Source: Synechococcus sp. CO36386bin_37 (GTDB taxonomy: Bacteria > Cyanobacteriota > Cyanobacteriia > PCC-6307 > Cyanobiaceae). From it: a DNA stretch of 14,067 bases. The notes below the pieces were generated by a model. It was not told the origin of the DNA, made no database searches, and saw only the letters and a list, made by a program, of their open reading frames with translations. The stretch is from positions 1 to 14,067 of the forward strand of contig WTGE01000041.1 in assembly GCA_011525445.1 (NCBI GenBank). The letters are read 5' to 3'. Below, piece after piece: positions 7,679-14,067 of this stretch; position 1 is the stretch's first letter, and every line of letters begins with the position of its first letter. A program made the translations under genes and the position numbers.

Positions 7679-7774
7679 TCAATCCAATTCCGTTGCGATG
7701 ACAATCAGAACTGGGCTGATCATTTCAGCCAGCTCCTGTCCTTGCCCTAGCAAGACTTTGCAAAAAAAACCCAT
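7679..7774 (-). CDS. Possible small ORF, 31 residues, unknown
   Basis: An ATG with AGGTG six bases upstream (good anti-SD match) opens a 31-codon frame between the racemase and DUF1611 genes. The product would have a short hydrophobic C-terminal half (MISPVLIVIATELD) and no recognised family. Its TGA overlaps TTG 7682, an alternative DUF1611 start, as TTGA. It could be a leader peptide, a small membrane protein or chance. Homologues are needed to decide; I recognise none. Confidence 0.2.
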   Translation of the reverse strand: MGFFCKVLLGQGQELAEMISPVLIVIATELD

Positions 7775-7796
7775 AACAACACCTGGGGCTGATCAT
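7713..7796. repeat. 11-bp direct repeat GGGCTGATCAT flanking the racemase/DUF1611 gap
   Basis: GGGCTGATCAT occurs at 7713-7723 and again at 7786-7796, 73 bases apart, each preceded by CTGG or CTGGG. The second copy covers the racemase stop codon. The first copy is part of a perfect 6-bp inverted repeat, GGCTGA (7714-7719) with TCAGCC (7725-7730). An A8 tract (T8 on the coding strand) lies at 7762-7769, downstream of a weak 4-bp GC stem. That is at best a poor terminator for the racemase transcript. Confidence 0.4.
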
Positions 7797-8866
7797 CGAG
7801 TGATCCCGAGCCCAGCCGCAGCTGGAGCACGCATCTGATCTCCTTGCAAGGTCAGGCCCGAATAAGGGTCATCAACAAGATTGAGATGGCTATCAAGATC
7901 CGGCCAGCGGATCAATGGCATCAGTTGGGCCGCAGCCCCATTCAGCAACTGACTGTCGGAGTAGCAGCCAATCATGAGATCCAGATCCAATCGCTGAGCC
8001 ACCTGAGCCATCAGCCAAGCCTCACTCAGACCTCCTGTTTTCAAGAGTTTGAGATTCACCCCATCCACATAAGGTGCCAAGCGCAAGAGATCGTGTAGAT
8101 CCCAACAACTTTCATCGGCAACCAGGGCCATGGCGCAATGGGGCTTCAAAGCCGCAAAAGCGGCGGTGTCTTGGTCAGGATCCTGCACTGCCTCCATCGG
8201 TTGCTCCAGCAGTACAACGCCAGCTTTTTGCAGGGACGCCTGCATCGCCTTGGCCTCCTCCAGAGACCAACCACCATTGGCATCCACCTGCAGCTCTATC
8301 CGATGCTGATGCTGTTGTTCCTGCTCCTGCAATGTCCGAGCAACAGCCTTCAACAGGGCACGATCATGTTCGCGGCCGTCCGGACTCCCCAGTTTGAGCT
8401 TGATGCGAGTGGCAGGTAGCTGCTGCCACCAACGGTTCAAGCGGCTCAGAACCTGCTCCACTGATCCAAGCCCCAAGGTCACGCTGGTTGACACAGGGCG
8501 ACGGCCATCGAGGCCAAACAAGCGCCAAACCGGCTGACCCAAGCGATTCCCCCACCAGTCCCAAAGAGCTAAGTCCACGGCACAACGGGCGGGGGGAGAC
8601 AAAGACTGCAGCAAGGGAGCCAGGCGCTGGCGATCAGCAGGATCGATTTCACCGAGTCTTGGGATCAAGACCTTGAGCTCCTGAGCCAGTTGATCGGTGC
8701 TGAACGCACGATGTCCGGTGTCAAAACCGCCGGTTTCGCCGCGGCCGATACAGCCATCCAGACGGCAGGACAGCTCCAGATGTTCCACCTGAGCTGTGGT
8801 CCCACGGCTAATGGCCAAAGGAACAGCTTTGGTGAGAGAAAAGCGCCGAAGAGACCAAACCATCAT
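7793..8866 (-). CDS. Enolase-superfamily racemase, DgcA / L-Ala-D/L-Glu epimerase-like
   Basis: A mandelate racemase/muconate lactonising-type enzyme with the full catalytic set of the dipeptide epimerase subgroup: KxK at Lys156/Lys158, metal ligands in DANGG (Asp195), LLEQP (Glu221) and ADES (Asp251), and the opposing lysine in NLKLLKTGG (Lys273). The N-terminal capping domain and C-terminal IGCYSDS/WPDLDSHL segments are present, so it looks intact at 357 residues. Close relatives either epimerise L-Ala-D-Glu from peptidoglycan or, paired with DUF1611 DgcN, racemise N-acetyl-D-glutamate. The adjacent DUF1611 gene favours the second. The frame extends to TTG 8896, but the ATG pair at 8866/8863 sits where the conserved WSLRRFSL begins, with GGCGG a few bases upstream. 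It is divergently arranged with miaB. Confidence 0.85.
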   Translation of the reverse strand: MMVWSLRRFSLTKAVPLAISRGTTAQVEHLELSCRLDGCIGRGETGGFDTGHRAFSTDQLAQELKVLIPRLGEIDPADRQRLAPLLQSLSPPARCAVDLALWDWWGNRLGQPVWRLFGLDGRRPVSTSVTLGLGSVEQVLSRLNRWWQQLPATRIKLKLGSPDGREHDRALLKAVARTLQEQEQQHQHRIELQVDANGGWSLEEAKAMQASLQKAGVVLLEQPMEAVQDPDQDTAAFAALKPHCAMALVADESCWDLHDLLRLAPYVDGVNLKLLKTGGLSEAWLMAQVAQRLDLDLMIGCYSDSQLLNGAAAQLMPLIRWPDLDSHLNLVDDPYSGLTLQGDQMRAPAAAGLGITR

Positions 8867-8867
8867 T

Positions 8868-8910
8868 GAGAACCGCCAGTGATCACGCTTGCACAAACAG
8901 GCGGTGTCTC
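8868..8910 (-). promoter_or_regulatory. Inverted repeat overlapping the racemase ribosome-binding region
   Basis: On the minus strand, GAGAcACCGCC (8910-8900) can pair with GGCGGTTCTC (8877-8868), ten base pairs with one bulged C. The spacer is 22 nt and contains the perfect palindrome GTGATCAC (8879-8886). The 3' arm holds the only G-rich Shine-Dalgarno candidate and ends one base before ATG 8866. As RNA it could mask initiation. As DNA it could be an operator in the 93-bp divergent spacer. Either role is inference. Confidence 0.35.
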
Positions 8911-8935
8911 AAACTGATGTTCGATTTCACATCGT

Positions 8936-8950
8936 CGATCCCCAGGATCG
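8936..8950 (+). repeat. Short perfect hairpin ahead of the miaB start
   Basis: CGATCC (8936-8941) pairs with GGATCG (8945-8950) around a CCA loop. The AGGA at 8944-8947, the only Shine-Dalgarno-like sequence before the miaB TTG, is partly inside the stem. The small size makes chance plausible. Confidence 0.3.
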
Positions 8951-8959
8951 CCACCCGCT

Positions 8960-10366
8960 TTGGCCATCTCCAGTCCTGCCAAGACAAGCCCTGAGCCCAG
9001 CCTTAGTGACCAGCAACAGCGTGGCAGCTACTGGATCACCACCTTTGGCTGCCAGATGAACAAAGCCGATTCCGAGCGGATGGCAGGAATCCTCGAAACA
9101 ATGGGGTATGTGGAAGCCAGTGCGGAATCAGAAGCCGATCTCGTTCTCTACAACACCTGCACCATTCGCGATAACGCTGAACAAAAGGTTTACAGCTACC
9201 TGGGTCGCCAAGCAATCCGGAAACGGACCAATCCCGATCTCACCTTGGTGGTGGCGGGATGCGTCGCTCAGCAAGAGGGAGAATCCCTGCTCCGTCGCGT
9301 GCCGGAACTCGATCTGGTGATGGGGCCCCAGCATGCCAATCGCCTCGAAACTCTGCTGACGCAAGTTCAGACCGGTCAACAGGTGGTCGCCACTGAAGAA
9401 CATCACATTCTTGAAGATCTCACCACTGCCAGGCGTGACAGCAGCACTTGCGCCTGGGTGAATGTGATCTACGGCTGCAATGAACGTTGCACTTACTGTG
9501 TGGTGCCTTCTGTTCGTGGCAAAGAGCAATCCAGGATGCCTGAAGCAATCCTCCTCGAGATGGAGGGATTAGCCTCACGCGGCTTCAAAGAGATCACCTT
9601 GCTGGGGCAGAACATCGATGCCTACGGCCGAGATCTGCCAGGTATAACGACGGAAGGAAGGCGACAGCACACCCTCACAGATCTGCTACGACTGGTGCAT
9701 GAGGTGGAAGGCATCGAACGCCTCCGCTTTGCCACAAGTCACCCGAGATATTTCACCGAACGTCTGATTGATGCTTGCGCTGATCTCCCCAAAGTGTGCG
9801 AACACTTTCATATCCCTTTCCAAAGCGGTGACAACGACATTCTCAAAGCCATGGCTCGCGGATACACCGTGGAGCGCTACCGCCGCATCATTGATCGAAT
9901 CCGCAATCGCATGCCCGATGCCGCCATCAGTGCGGATGTCATCGTGGCTTTCCCAGGCGAGACCGAGCCCCAGTTTCGAAGCACCCTGGCATTGATTGAG
10001 GAGATTGGCTTTGACCAGGTCAATACGGCGGCCTACTCACCGAGACCCAACACCCCTGCCGCCGATTGGAACAACCAGTTGCCTGAAGAGGTGAAAGTGT
10101 CACGCCTGCGGGAAATCAATGCTCTGGTGGAATCCATCGCAAAAGAGCGCAATGCCCGCTACTCAGGTCGGATTGAGCAAGTTCTCGCTGAAGGGATCAA
10201 CCCCAAAGACCCCAGCCAGCTGATGGGACGAACCCGCACCAACAGGCTGACGTTTTTCGCGGCTGCATCTCCTGACGGCACCCGTTTTTCAGCAGGAGAT
10301 CTCGTGAATGTTCAAATCGATCAAGTCCGCTCCTTCTCCCTGACTGGCACGCCGGTGATCAACTGA
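8960..10366 (+). CDS. miaB: tRNA-2-methylthio-N6-dimethylallyladenosine synthase
   Basis: MiaB is a radical-SAM methylthiotransferase that converts i6A37 to ms2i6A37 in tRNAs reading UNN codons. The tRNA-Leu(CAA) in this window, with A37, could be among its substrates. The N-terminal UPF0004 domain contributes cluster cysteines in FGCQMN (Cys31), NTCTIRDNA (Cys67) and [10 protein letters not shown] (Cys101). The radical-SAM CxxxCxxC is [10 protein letters not shown] (173, 177, 180). A TRAM domain occupies about 395-460. The 468-residue length and motif set distinguish MiaB from RimO or MtaB. TTG 8960 is the only usual start codon after the in-frame stop at 8915-8917, with AGGA about twelve bases upstream. 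The gene ends with tandem stops TGA TAA, 38 bases before ddl, and is divergent from the racemase gene. Confidence 0.94.
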   Translation: MAISSPAKTSPEPSLSDQQQRGSYWITTFGCQMNKADSERMAGILETMGYVEASAESEADLVLYNTCTIRDNAEQKVYSYLGRQAIRKRTNPDLTLVVAGCVAQQEGESLLRRVPELDLVMGPQHANRLETLLTQVQTGQQVVATEEHHILEDLTTARRDSSTCAWVNVIYGCNERCTYCVVPSVRGKEQSRMPEAILLEMEGLASRGFKEITLLGQNIDAYGRDLPGITTEGRRQHTLTDLLRLVHEVEGIERLRFATSHPRYFTERLIDACADLPKVCEHFHIPFQSGDNDILKAMARGYTVERYRRIIDRIRNRMPDAAISADVIVAFPGETEPQFRSTLALIEEIGFDQVNTAAYSPRPNTPAADWNNQLPEEVKVSRLREINALVESIAKERNARYSGRIEQVLAEGINPKDPSQLMGRTRTNRLTFFAAASPDGTRFSAGDLVNVQIDQVRSFSLTGTPVIN

Positions 10367-10404
10367 TAACTTTCGGTTTCGCTTGTTGAATCAACGGCCA
10401 CGTC

Positions 10405-11466
10405 ATGCCTGCAATTCCCGTTCGTATTGGCGTGGTGTTTGGAGGAGCGTCCGGTGAACATTCGGTCTCGATCCGCTCAGCGATCACGGTGATCAACGCT
10501 CTCCAATCGGGCCCAAATCAGGACAACTTTTCAGTTGTTCCCCTTTACATCGATCCAGCAGGACGCTGGTGGCCTGAAACCATTGCCAATGCTGTCCTCA
10601 CGCAGGGTCAGCCCCTCGCCGACCCAGACCTGCCCCAACCCCTGCCTCCGGCAGGTTTCAGAGGCTTGCCCATCGAAAGTCAGAACGTTGATGTCTGGTT
10701 TCCCGTCCTGCACGGTCCTAACGGAGAGGATGGCACCGTGCAGGGGTTGTTCACCTTGATGCGACAACCCTTCGTCGGCTCTGGCGTGCTGGGTTCGGCC
10801 GTCGGAATGGACAAGCTGGCGATGAAGGCTGCTTTTGCAGCCGCTGGACTCCCGCAAGTGCCTTATGTCGGCCTCAATGCCTCAGAGCTCCACCAGTCAG
10901 AAAGGCGCGACACCTTGGTGAAAACGATTGAAACCAACCTTGGCTATCCCTGTTTCGTAAAGCCTGCCAACATGGGTTCATCGGTTGGTATCAGCAAAGC
11001 TCGAAATCGTGAGCAGCTGCTCAGTGGCCTTAAGGAAGCATCCAGCCACGACAGCCGCCTCGTTGTTGAGCAAGGTGTGACCGCTCGGGAATTGGAATGT
11101 GCAGTGATGGGTCGGGATCAGCTCAAAGCTTCCGTTGTGGGAGAAATCAGCTTTGACGCCGACTGGTACGACTACGAAACCAAATACTGCCAAGGGCTCA
11201 GCAAGACATCCATTCCGGCACCGTTACCCGCCGATGTAACGACGCAGGTTCAGAACATGGCTCTACAGGCCTGCACTGCCGTTCATGCCGATGGACTGGC
11301 ACGGGTCGATGTGTTTTACGACGAGCTCAAGGATGAGATCTGGCTCAACGAAATCAATACCCTGCCGGGATTCACCTCTCAGAGCATGTATCCAATGCTT
11401 TGGGAAGCCAGTGGTGTCGCTTTACCCGAACTAGTGGCCCAGCTGGTCCAGACGGCGCGAGAATGA
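10405..11466 (+). CDS. ddl: D-alanine--D-alanine ligase
   Basis: Ddl is a cytosolic ATP-grasp enzyme forming D-Ala-D-Ala for the peptidoglycan stem peptide. Signatures present are [12 protein letters not shown] (11-22), LHGPNGEDG (102-110), [12 protein letters not shown] (184-195), the WYDYETKY loop (254-261), which carries the tyrosine of true D-Ala-D-Ala ligases rather than D-lactate-type enzymes, and [16 protein letters not shown] (315-330). The 353 residues are normal for the family. ATG 10405 starts right at the conserved beta-strand; no strong Shine-Dalgarno site is visible. It follows miaB closely and precedes a membrane protein, ftsQ and ftsZ on the same strand, a reduced dcw-type arrangement. 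Its TGA overlaps the first codon of an 8-codon mini-ORF. Confidence 0.96.
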   Translation: MPAIPVRIGVVFGGASGEHSVSIRSAITVINALQSGPNQDNFSVVPLYIDPAGRWWPETIANAVLTQGQPLADPDLPQPLPPAGFRGLPIESQNVDVWFPVLHGPNGEDGTVQGLFTLMRQPFVGSGVLGSAVGMDKLAMKAAFAAAGLPQVPYVGLNASELHQSERRDTLVKTIETNLGYPCFVKPANMGSSVGISKARNREQLLSGLKEASSHDSRLVVEQGVTARELECAVMGRDQLKASVVGEISFDADWYDYETKYCQGLSKTSIPAPLPADVTTQVQNMALQACTAVHADGLARVDVFYDELKDEIWLNEINTLPGFTSQSMYPMLWEASGVALPELVAQLVQTARE

Positions 11467-11489
11467 TGCAGCTTCCAGACTCGCAATGA
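11463..11489 (+). other. Eight-codon mini-ORF tiling between ddl and the next gene
   Basis: ATG 11463 overlaps the ddl stop as ATGA, and the mini-ORF (MMQLPDSQ) stops in TGA 11487-11489, which overlaps the following gene's ATG 11486 as another ATGA. It might carry reinitiating ribosomes across the 19-nt gap, or it may be coincidence. Confidence 0.25.
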
Positions 11490-11896
11490 TTGAAGGTCTG
11501 CTCTGGCTTCCGCTCCTCCTTGCCTTTGTGCTGCTCGTTTCCCTGGGCTGGCTAGAACGGCGACGTCAAACGTTGTTCCGATCCTGGAGCGATGGGTCTG
11601 AATTGGCAAAGCTCGATGGCTGCGGTGGAGCTCTCCTGAAGAACGGAGAACTGCGCTGGAGCAGTTTCAGAGCAGGTTCCTTTCAAGACGAGGGAAGTTT
11701 TGTGATTAAAGGCCTGGAATTGGTTGAACTGATGGCCCTGTCCTCCGGCGAAACGCCTCTGGCCAGTGAATCTCAGGGACGATGCCGTCTCAGGCTGATC
11801 GGAAATGGAAGTCAACTGGACGTGCCATTTGCTGATGCCGATCGCGCGCGGCGTTGGATGGATCAACTGATGTCTCGTGCACGTTGTGACTTGTGA
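11486..11896 (+). CDS. Conserved-position membrane-anchored protein of unknown function
   Basis: I do not recognise a named family. The protein has one hydrophobic segment at residues 4-22 (LLWLPLLLAFVLLVSLGW), followed by LERRR and then about 110 soluble residues rich in beta-strand-like alternation (CGGALLKNGELRWSSF, RCRLRLIGNGSQLDV) and a short amphipathic C-terminus (RARRWMDQLMSR). The positive residues after the segment suggest an N-out signal anchor with the domain in the cytoplasm, by the positive-inside rule. ATG 11486 has no obvious Shine-Dalgarno site and may depend on coupling from ddl. The stop overlaps the ftsQ GTG by four bases. Position between ddl and ftsQ makes an envelope or division role worth testing, but the sequence itself shows none. 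Confidence 0.8.
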   Translation: MIEGLLWLPLLLAFVLLVSLGWLERRRQTLFRSWSDGSELAKLDGCGGALLKNGELRWSSFRAGSFQDEGSFVIKGLELVELMALSSGETPLASESQGRCRLRLIGNGSQLDVPFADADRARRWMDQLMSRARCDL

Positions 11897-12768
11897 GACC
11901 TAAAGCCTCGAAAAAGAAAAGCCGCAAACTTGGCAAACAGAACAGCACAGGACCCCTTCCCCCTGGTGTGGAGAGGCGTCGAAGACTGCGCCAAGAAATG
12001 CAAAGGGAAACCCTGACCCAATTTCGACGGACAGGTTTCTTTCTGCTTTCAGGTGCTGCCTTGGCATGGTTACTGCTGACCCTGGGTTGGAGCCTGCGAT
12101 CCAAAACACAGATTCAGATCAATGCAAGCCAACGGATGGATCACAACGCCATTACCGACGCTGTGGTTGAGGCCGCAAATTTGACCTTCCCACAATCACT
12201 GTTGGCATTAAAACCCCGTCAGATCGAGACCCAATTGCTGCAGGAGCTACCCATTCAGCAGGCCTCCGTTCAGCGGCGCCTCCTTCCTCCGGGTCTCGAT
12301 ATCCAGATTGTGGAACGTCAACCCATTGCTGCTGCAACCCGCATCGGACCCAAAGGCATCGAACAGGGGATGGTGGACAGCAAGGGGCAATGGATGTCAA
12401 CAAGCATGATGAAAGAAAGTGTGAAACCAGCAACGGCGGTGAAGGTGGAAGGGTGGATATCCCGTCGCAAAGAAATCATTGCCGAAATTCTTCAGAGAAG
12501 CGCATCGCTCAACCGGCCACTGAAAGCGATCTTGGTTGAGCCTGCTGGCGGAATCAATCTGCGTGTTGAGACTCTTGGCCTGGTAAGCCTGGGTACCAAT
12601 GACAAACTTTTAGATCAGCAATTCAAGATTATTGAGAAACTGAATAAGAGTCTTCCTTCCGATCTGCGTGGGCCATCCAATGCAGGCCTCGATCTCAGTG
12701 ATCCAAACCAACCCGAACTGCAATTGAGGCCTTCAATCAAACCAAATACCCCTGATAAAGACAGCTAG
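11893..12768 (+). CDS. ftsQ: Cell division protein FtsQ (POTRA-containing)
   Basis: FtsQ/DivIB links early and late division proteins at the septum. The product has a basic cytoplasmic tail of about 46 residues (KASKKKSRK, ERRRRLRQE), one membrane segment at 47-68, then a periplasmic domain. The region around 71-143 fits POTRA: it begins KTQIQINASQRMDHNAI and ends VQRRLLPPGLDIQIVERQPIA, the most FtsQ-like stretch. At 291 residues it is typical for cyanobacteria, whose FtsQ is divergent from E. coli. Translation starts at GTG 11893, overlapping the upstream stop as GTGA. It is followed after 90 bp by ftsZ; ftsA, murB and murC are absent here. Confidence 0.88.
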   Translation: MRPKASKKKSRKLGKQNSTGPLPPGVERRRRLRQEMQRETLTQFRRTGFFLLSGAALAWLLLTLGWSLRSKTQIQINASQRMDHNAITDAVVEAANLTFPQSLLALKPRQIETQLLQELPIQQASVQRRLLPPGLDIQIVERQPIAAATRIGPKGIEQGMVDSKGQWMSTSMMKESVKPATAVKVEGWISRRKEIIAEILQRSASLNRPLKAILVEPAGGINLRVETLGLVSLGTNDKLLDQQFKIIEKLNKSLPSDLRGPSNAGLDLSDPNQPELQLRPSIKPNTPDKDS

Positions 12769-12791
12769 CAGTTGTGCGTTAGAGGAAATTA

Positions 12792-12821
12792 TTGATCGTG
12801 ACAATCGAGTTCCTGTATCAG
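12792..12821 (+). promoter_or_regulatory. Candidate sigma70-type promoter ahead of ftsZ
   Basis: TTGATC (12792-12797) and TATCAG (12816-12821) are separated by 18 bases, each matching the consensus at four of six positions. They lie in the 90-bp ftsQ-ftsZ gap, about 40 bases before ATG 12859. A near-tandem repeat of TCGGCA follows at 12827-12832 and 12836-12841. Matches this weak occur by chance. Confidence 0.25.
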
Positions 12822-12858
12822 CTCTGTCGGCAAATTCGGCAGTCAGATCCATAATGCA

Positions 12859-14022
12859 ATGGATCACAGGCGTCCAAATCAGGGAATGGAGATTGCGAGT
12901 AGTGAGATGTCTTCATCCATGAACCCTGAAGGCATTTCGCCGAGTCAAACCGCTCGAATTGAAGTGATCGGTGTTGGGGGAGGCGGCAGCAATGCGGTCA
13001 ACCGAATGATTCTCAGTGATCTTGAAGGTGTCGAGTACCGCGTTTTAAACACCGATGCCCAGGCCTTGATCCAATCCGCGGCAGACAACAGAGTCCAATT
13101 GGGGCAAACCCTCACGCGCGGATTAGGAGCTGGCGGGAATCCAAGTATCGGCCAGAAAGCGGCAGAAGAGTCACGGGCGGATCTTCAACAAGCTCTTCAG
13201 GGAGCAGACCTTGTGTTCATTGCCGCAGGCATGGGCGGAGGAACCGGCACTGGAGCTGCTCCGGTTGTTGCAGAAGTTGCCAAGGAAAGTGGTGCCCTCA
13301 CCGTTGGCATCGTCACCAAGCCGTTCAGTTTTGAGGGAAGGCGCCGCATGCGCCAGGCCGATGAGGGAATTGCCCGTCTAGCTGAGCACGTCGACACCCT
13401 GATCGTGATCCCTAATGACCGTCTACGGGATGCCATTGCAGGTGCACCTCTGCAAGAAGCCTTTCGGAGTGCAGACGATGTCCTCCGTATGGGAGTCAAG
13501 GGGATTAGTGACATCATCACCCTTCCAGGCCTGGTCAATGTGGACTTCGCTGACGTTCGCTCCGTCATGACGGAAGCAGGGACGGCATTGCTAGGCATCG
13601 GCGTGGGATCCGGCCGATCCCGTGCTGTCGAAGCAGCACAAACAGCCATTAATAGCCCTTTGCTCGAAGCGGCACGAATCGATGGAGCCAATGGTTGCGT
13701 CATCAATATCAGTGGCGGACGCGACATGACCCTCGAGGACATGACCACCGCTTCGGAGGTGATTTACGACGTTGTCGATCCTGAGGCAAACATCATCGTC
13801 GGTGCTGTGGTTGATGAGCGACTGGAAGGAGAAATCCATGTGACAGTGATTGCCACAGGGTTTGAAGATGGAACCCCTTATCGTCCCGAGCGCAGCTCCA
13901 TCAGGCCAGCTGTTACAAACTTCGAGACATCTACGTCATCCAACTCATCCAGCTCCGAGTCAGGTGCTCGCATCCCCGATTTCCTCAGACAGCGACAACA
14001 GCGTCAGAGTGCAGATTCATAA
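12859..14022 (+). CDS. ftsZ: Cell division GTPase FtsZ
   Basis: FtsZ is the tubulin-like GTPase that polymerises into the Z-ring. Visible motifs are [14 protein letters not shown] (37-50), the NTDAQAL block (64-70), the tubulin signature GGGTGTG (126-132), IPNDRL (184-189) and the T7-loop region [11 protein letters not shown] (227-237) with its catalytic acidic residues. A Ser-rich variable linker follows. The end carries the conserved C-terminal peptide IPDFLRQR, the docking site for tethers such as SepF and, in cyanobacteria, ZipN/Ftn2. No ftsA is nearby, as expected in cyanobacteria. Up to four in-frame ATGs (12859, 12886, 12907, 12919) precede the core at about residue 31, none with a convincing Shine-Dalgarno site. 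The outermost is given, and the true start may be later. Confidence 0.97.
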   Translation: MDHRRPNQGMEIASSEMSSSMNPEGISPSQTARIEVIGVGGGGSNAVNRMILSDLEGVEYRVLNTDAQALIQSAADNRVQLGQTLTRGLGAGGNPSIGQKAAEESRADLQQALQGADLVFIAAGMGGGTGTGAAPVVAEVAKESGALTVGIVTKPFSFEGRRRMRQADEGIARLAEHVDTLIVIPNDRLRDAIAGAPLQEAFRSADDVLRMGVKGISDIITLPGLVNVDFADVRSVMTEAGTALLGIGVGSGRSRAVEAAQTAINSPLLEAARIDGANGCVINISGGRDMTLEDMTTASEVIYDVVDPEANIIVGAVVDERLEGEIHVTVIATGFEDGTPYRPERSSIRPAVTNFETSTSSNSSSSESGARIPDFLRQRQQRQSADS

Positions 14023-14025
14023 TTG

Positions 14026-14067
14026 GTGACCCGAAGTCCACGCCTGCCCAGAGCATCCCGTGTGGCT
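14026..14067 (+). CDS. Possible 5' end of a downstream gene (truncated by window)
   Basis: GTG 14026, three bases after the ftsZ stop, opens a frame that runs to the window edge (VTRSPRLPRASRVA). Fourteen residues cannot identify a product. In marine picocyanobacteria I recall panB (ketopantoate hydroxymethyltransferase) following ftsZ, so that is the likeliest candidate by synteny only. A minus-strand frame through the same bases, ending inside ftsZ, cannot be excluded. Confidence 0.3.
   Translation, partial: MTRSPRLPRASRVA

Noticed and set aside
7762..7790. Intrinsic terminator after the racemase gene (short GC stem plus T8 on the minus strand)
   Set aside because: The stem is only four base pairs with a ten-base loop, too weak to call.
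13197..13748. 183-residue minus-strand ORF within ftsZ
   Set aside because: Low-complexity Arg/Ser/Pro composition typical of an antisense shadow of a highly conserved gene.

Overview
The window reads as chromosomal DNA of a marine picocyanobacterium, most likely a Synechococcus with mid-range GC. I base this on the FtsZ and FtsQ sequence style, a secreted pentapeptide-repeat protein with a Cys-containing tail typical of cyanobacterial lumenal proteins, a DUF4359 protein, very short intergenic spaces, and the fact that I saw no GCGATCGC (HIP1) palindrome, which freshwater cyanobacteria often carry in quantity. Species is not determinable here. No mobile element, CRISPR array, rRNA or prophage gene was seen.

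Layout. (1) Positions 60-3407, plus strand: tRNA-Leu(CAA), a leader of about 175 nt with two stem-loops, then argD, folC and a pentapeptide-repeat protein. The three genes are joined by two GTGA stop/start overlaps and look like one transcription unit. (2) Positions 3404-8866, minus strand, read right to left: a mandelate racemase/enolase-type racemase (DgcA/dipeptide epimerase-like), a DUF1611 P-loop protein (DgcN-like), a DUF4359 membrane-anchored protein, a cytosine-deaminase-like amidohydrolase and a GlcD-like FAD oxidase. A plus-strand tRNA-His(GTG) is wedged antisense into this block. The block ends tail to tail with the pentapeptide gene, the two stop codons overlapping. (3) Positions 8960-14067, plus strand: miaB, ddl, an unknown membrane protein, ftsQ, ftsZ and the first bases of a further gene.

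How the genes connect. ddl, ftsQ and ftsZ are a reduced division and cell-wall cluster: D-Ala-D-Ala for peptidoglycan, the septal FtsQ and the Z-ring. The most interesting part is the DUF1611 plus racemase pair. In other marine prokaryotes this pairing (DgcN/DgcA) is described as acetylating D-glutamate and racemising the product to N-acetyl-L-glutamate. In this organism N-acetyl-L-glutamate is an arginine-pathway intermediate upstream of ArgD, which is encoded in the same window. A route from cell-wall D-glutamate into arginine is therefore a reasonable hypothesis, but only a hypothesis. The deaminase, FAD oxidase and DUF4359 genes downstream have no assignable pathway.

Small-scale structure worth checking includes a hairpin that could hide the racemase ribosome-binding region, mutually exclusive hairpins in the argD leader, an 8-codon mini-ORF tiling exactly between ddl and its neighbour, and a possible 31-codon ORF between the racemase and DUF1611 genes. 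No intergenic stretch exceeds 300 bases.
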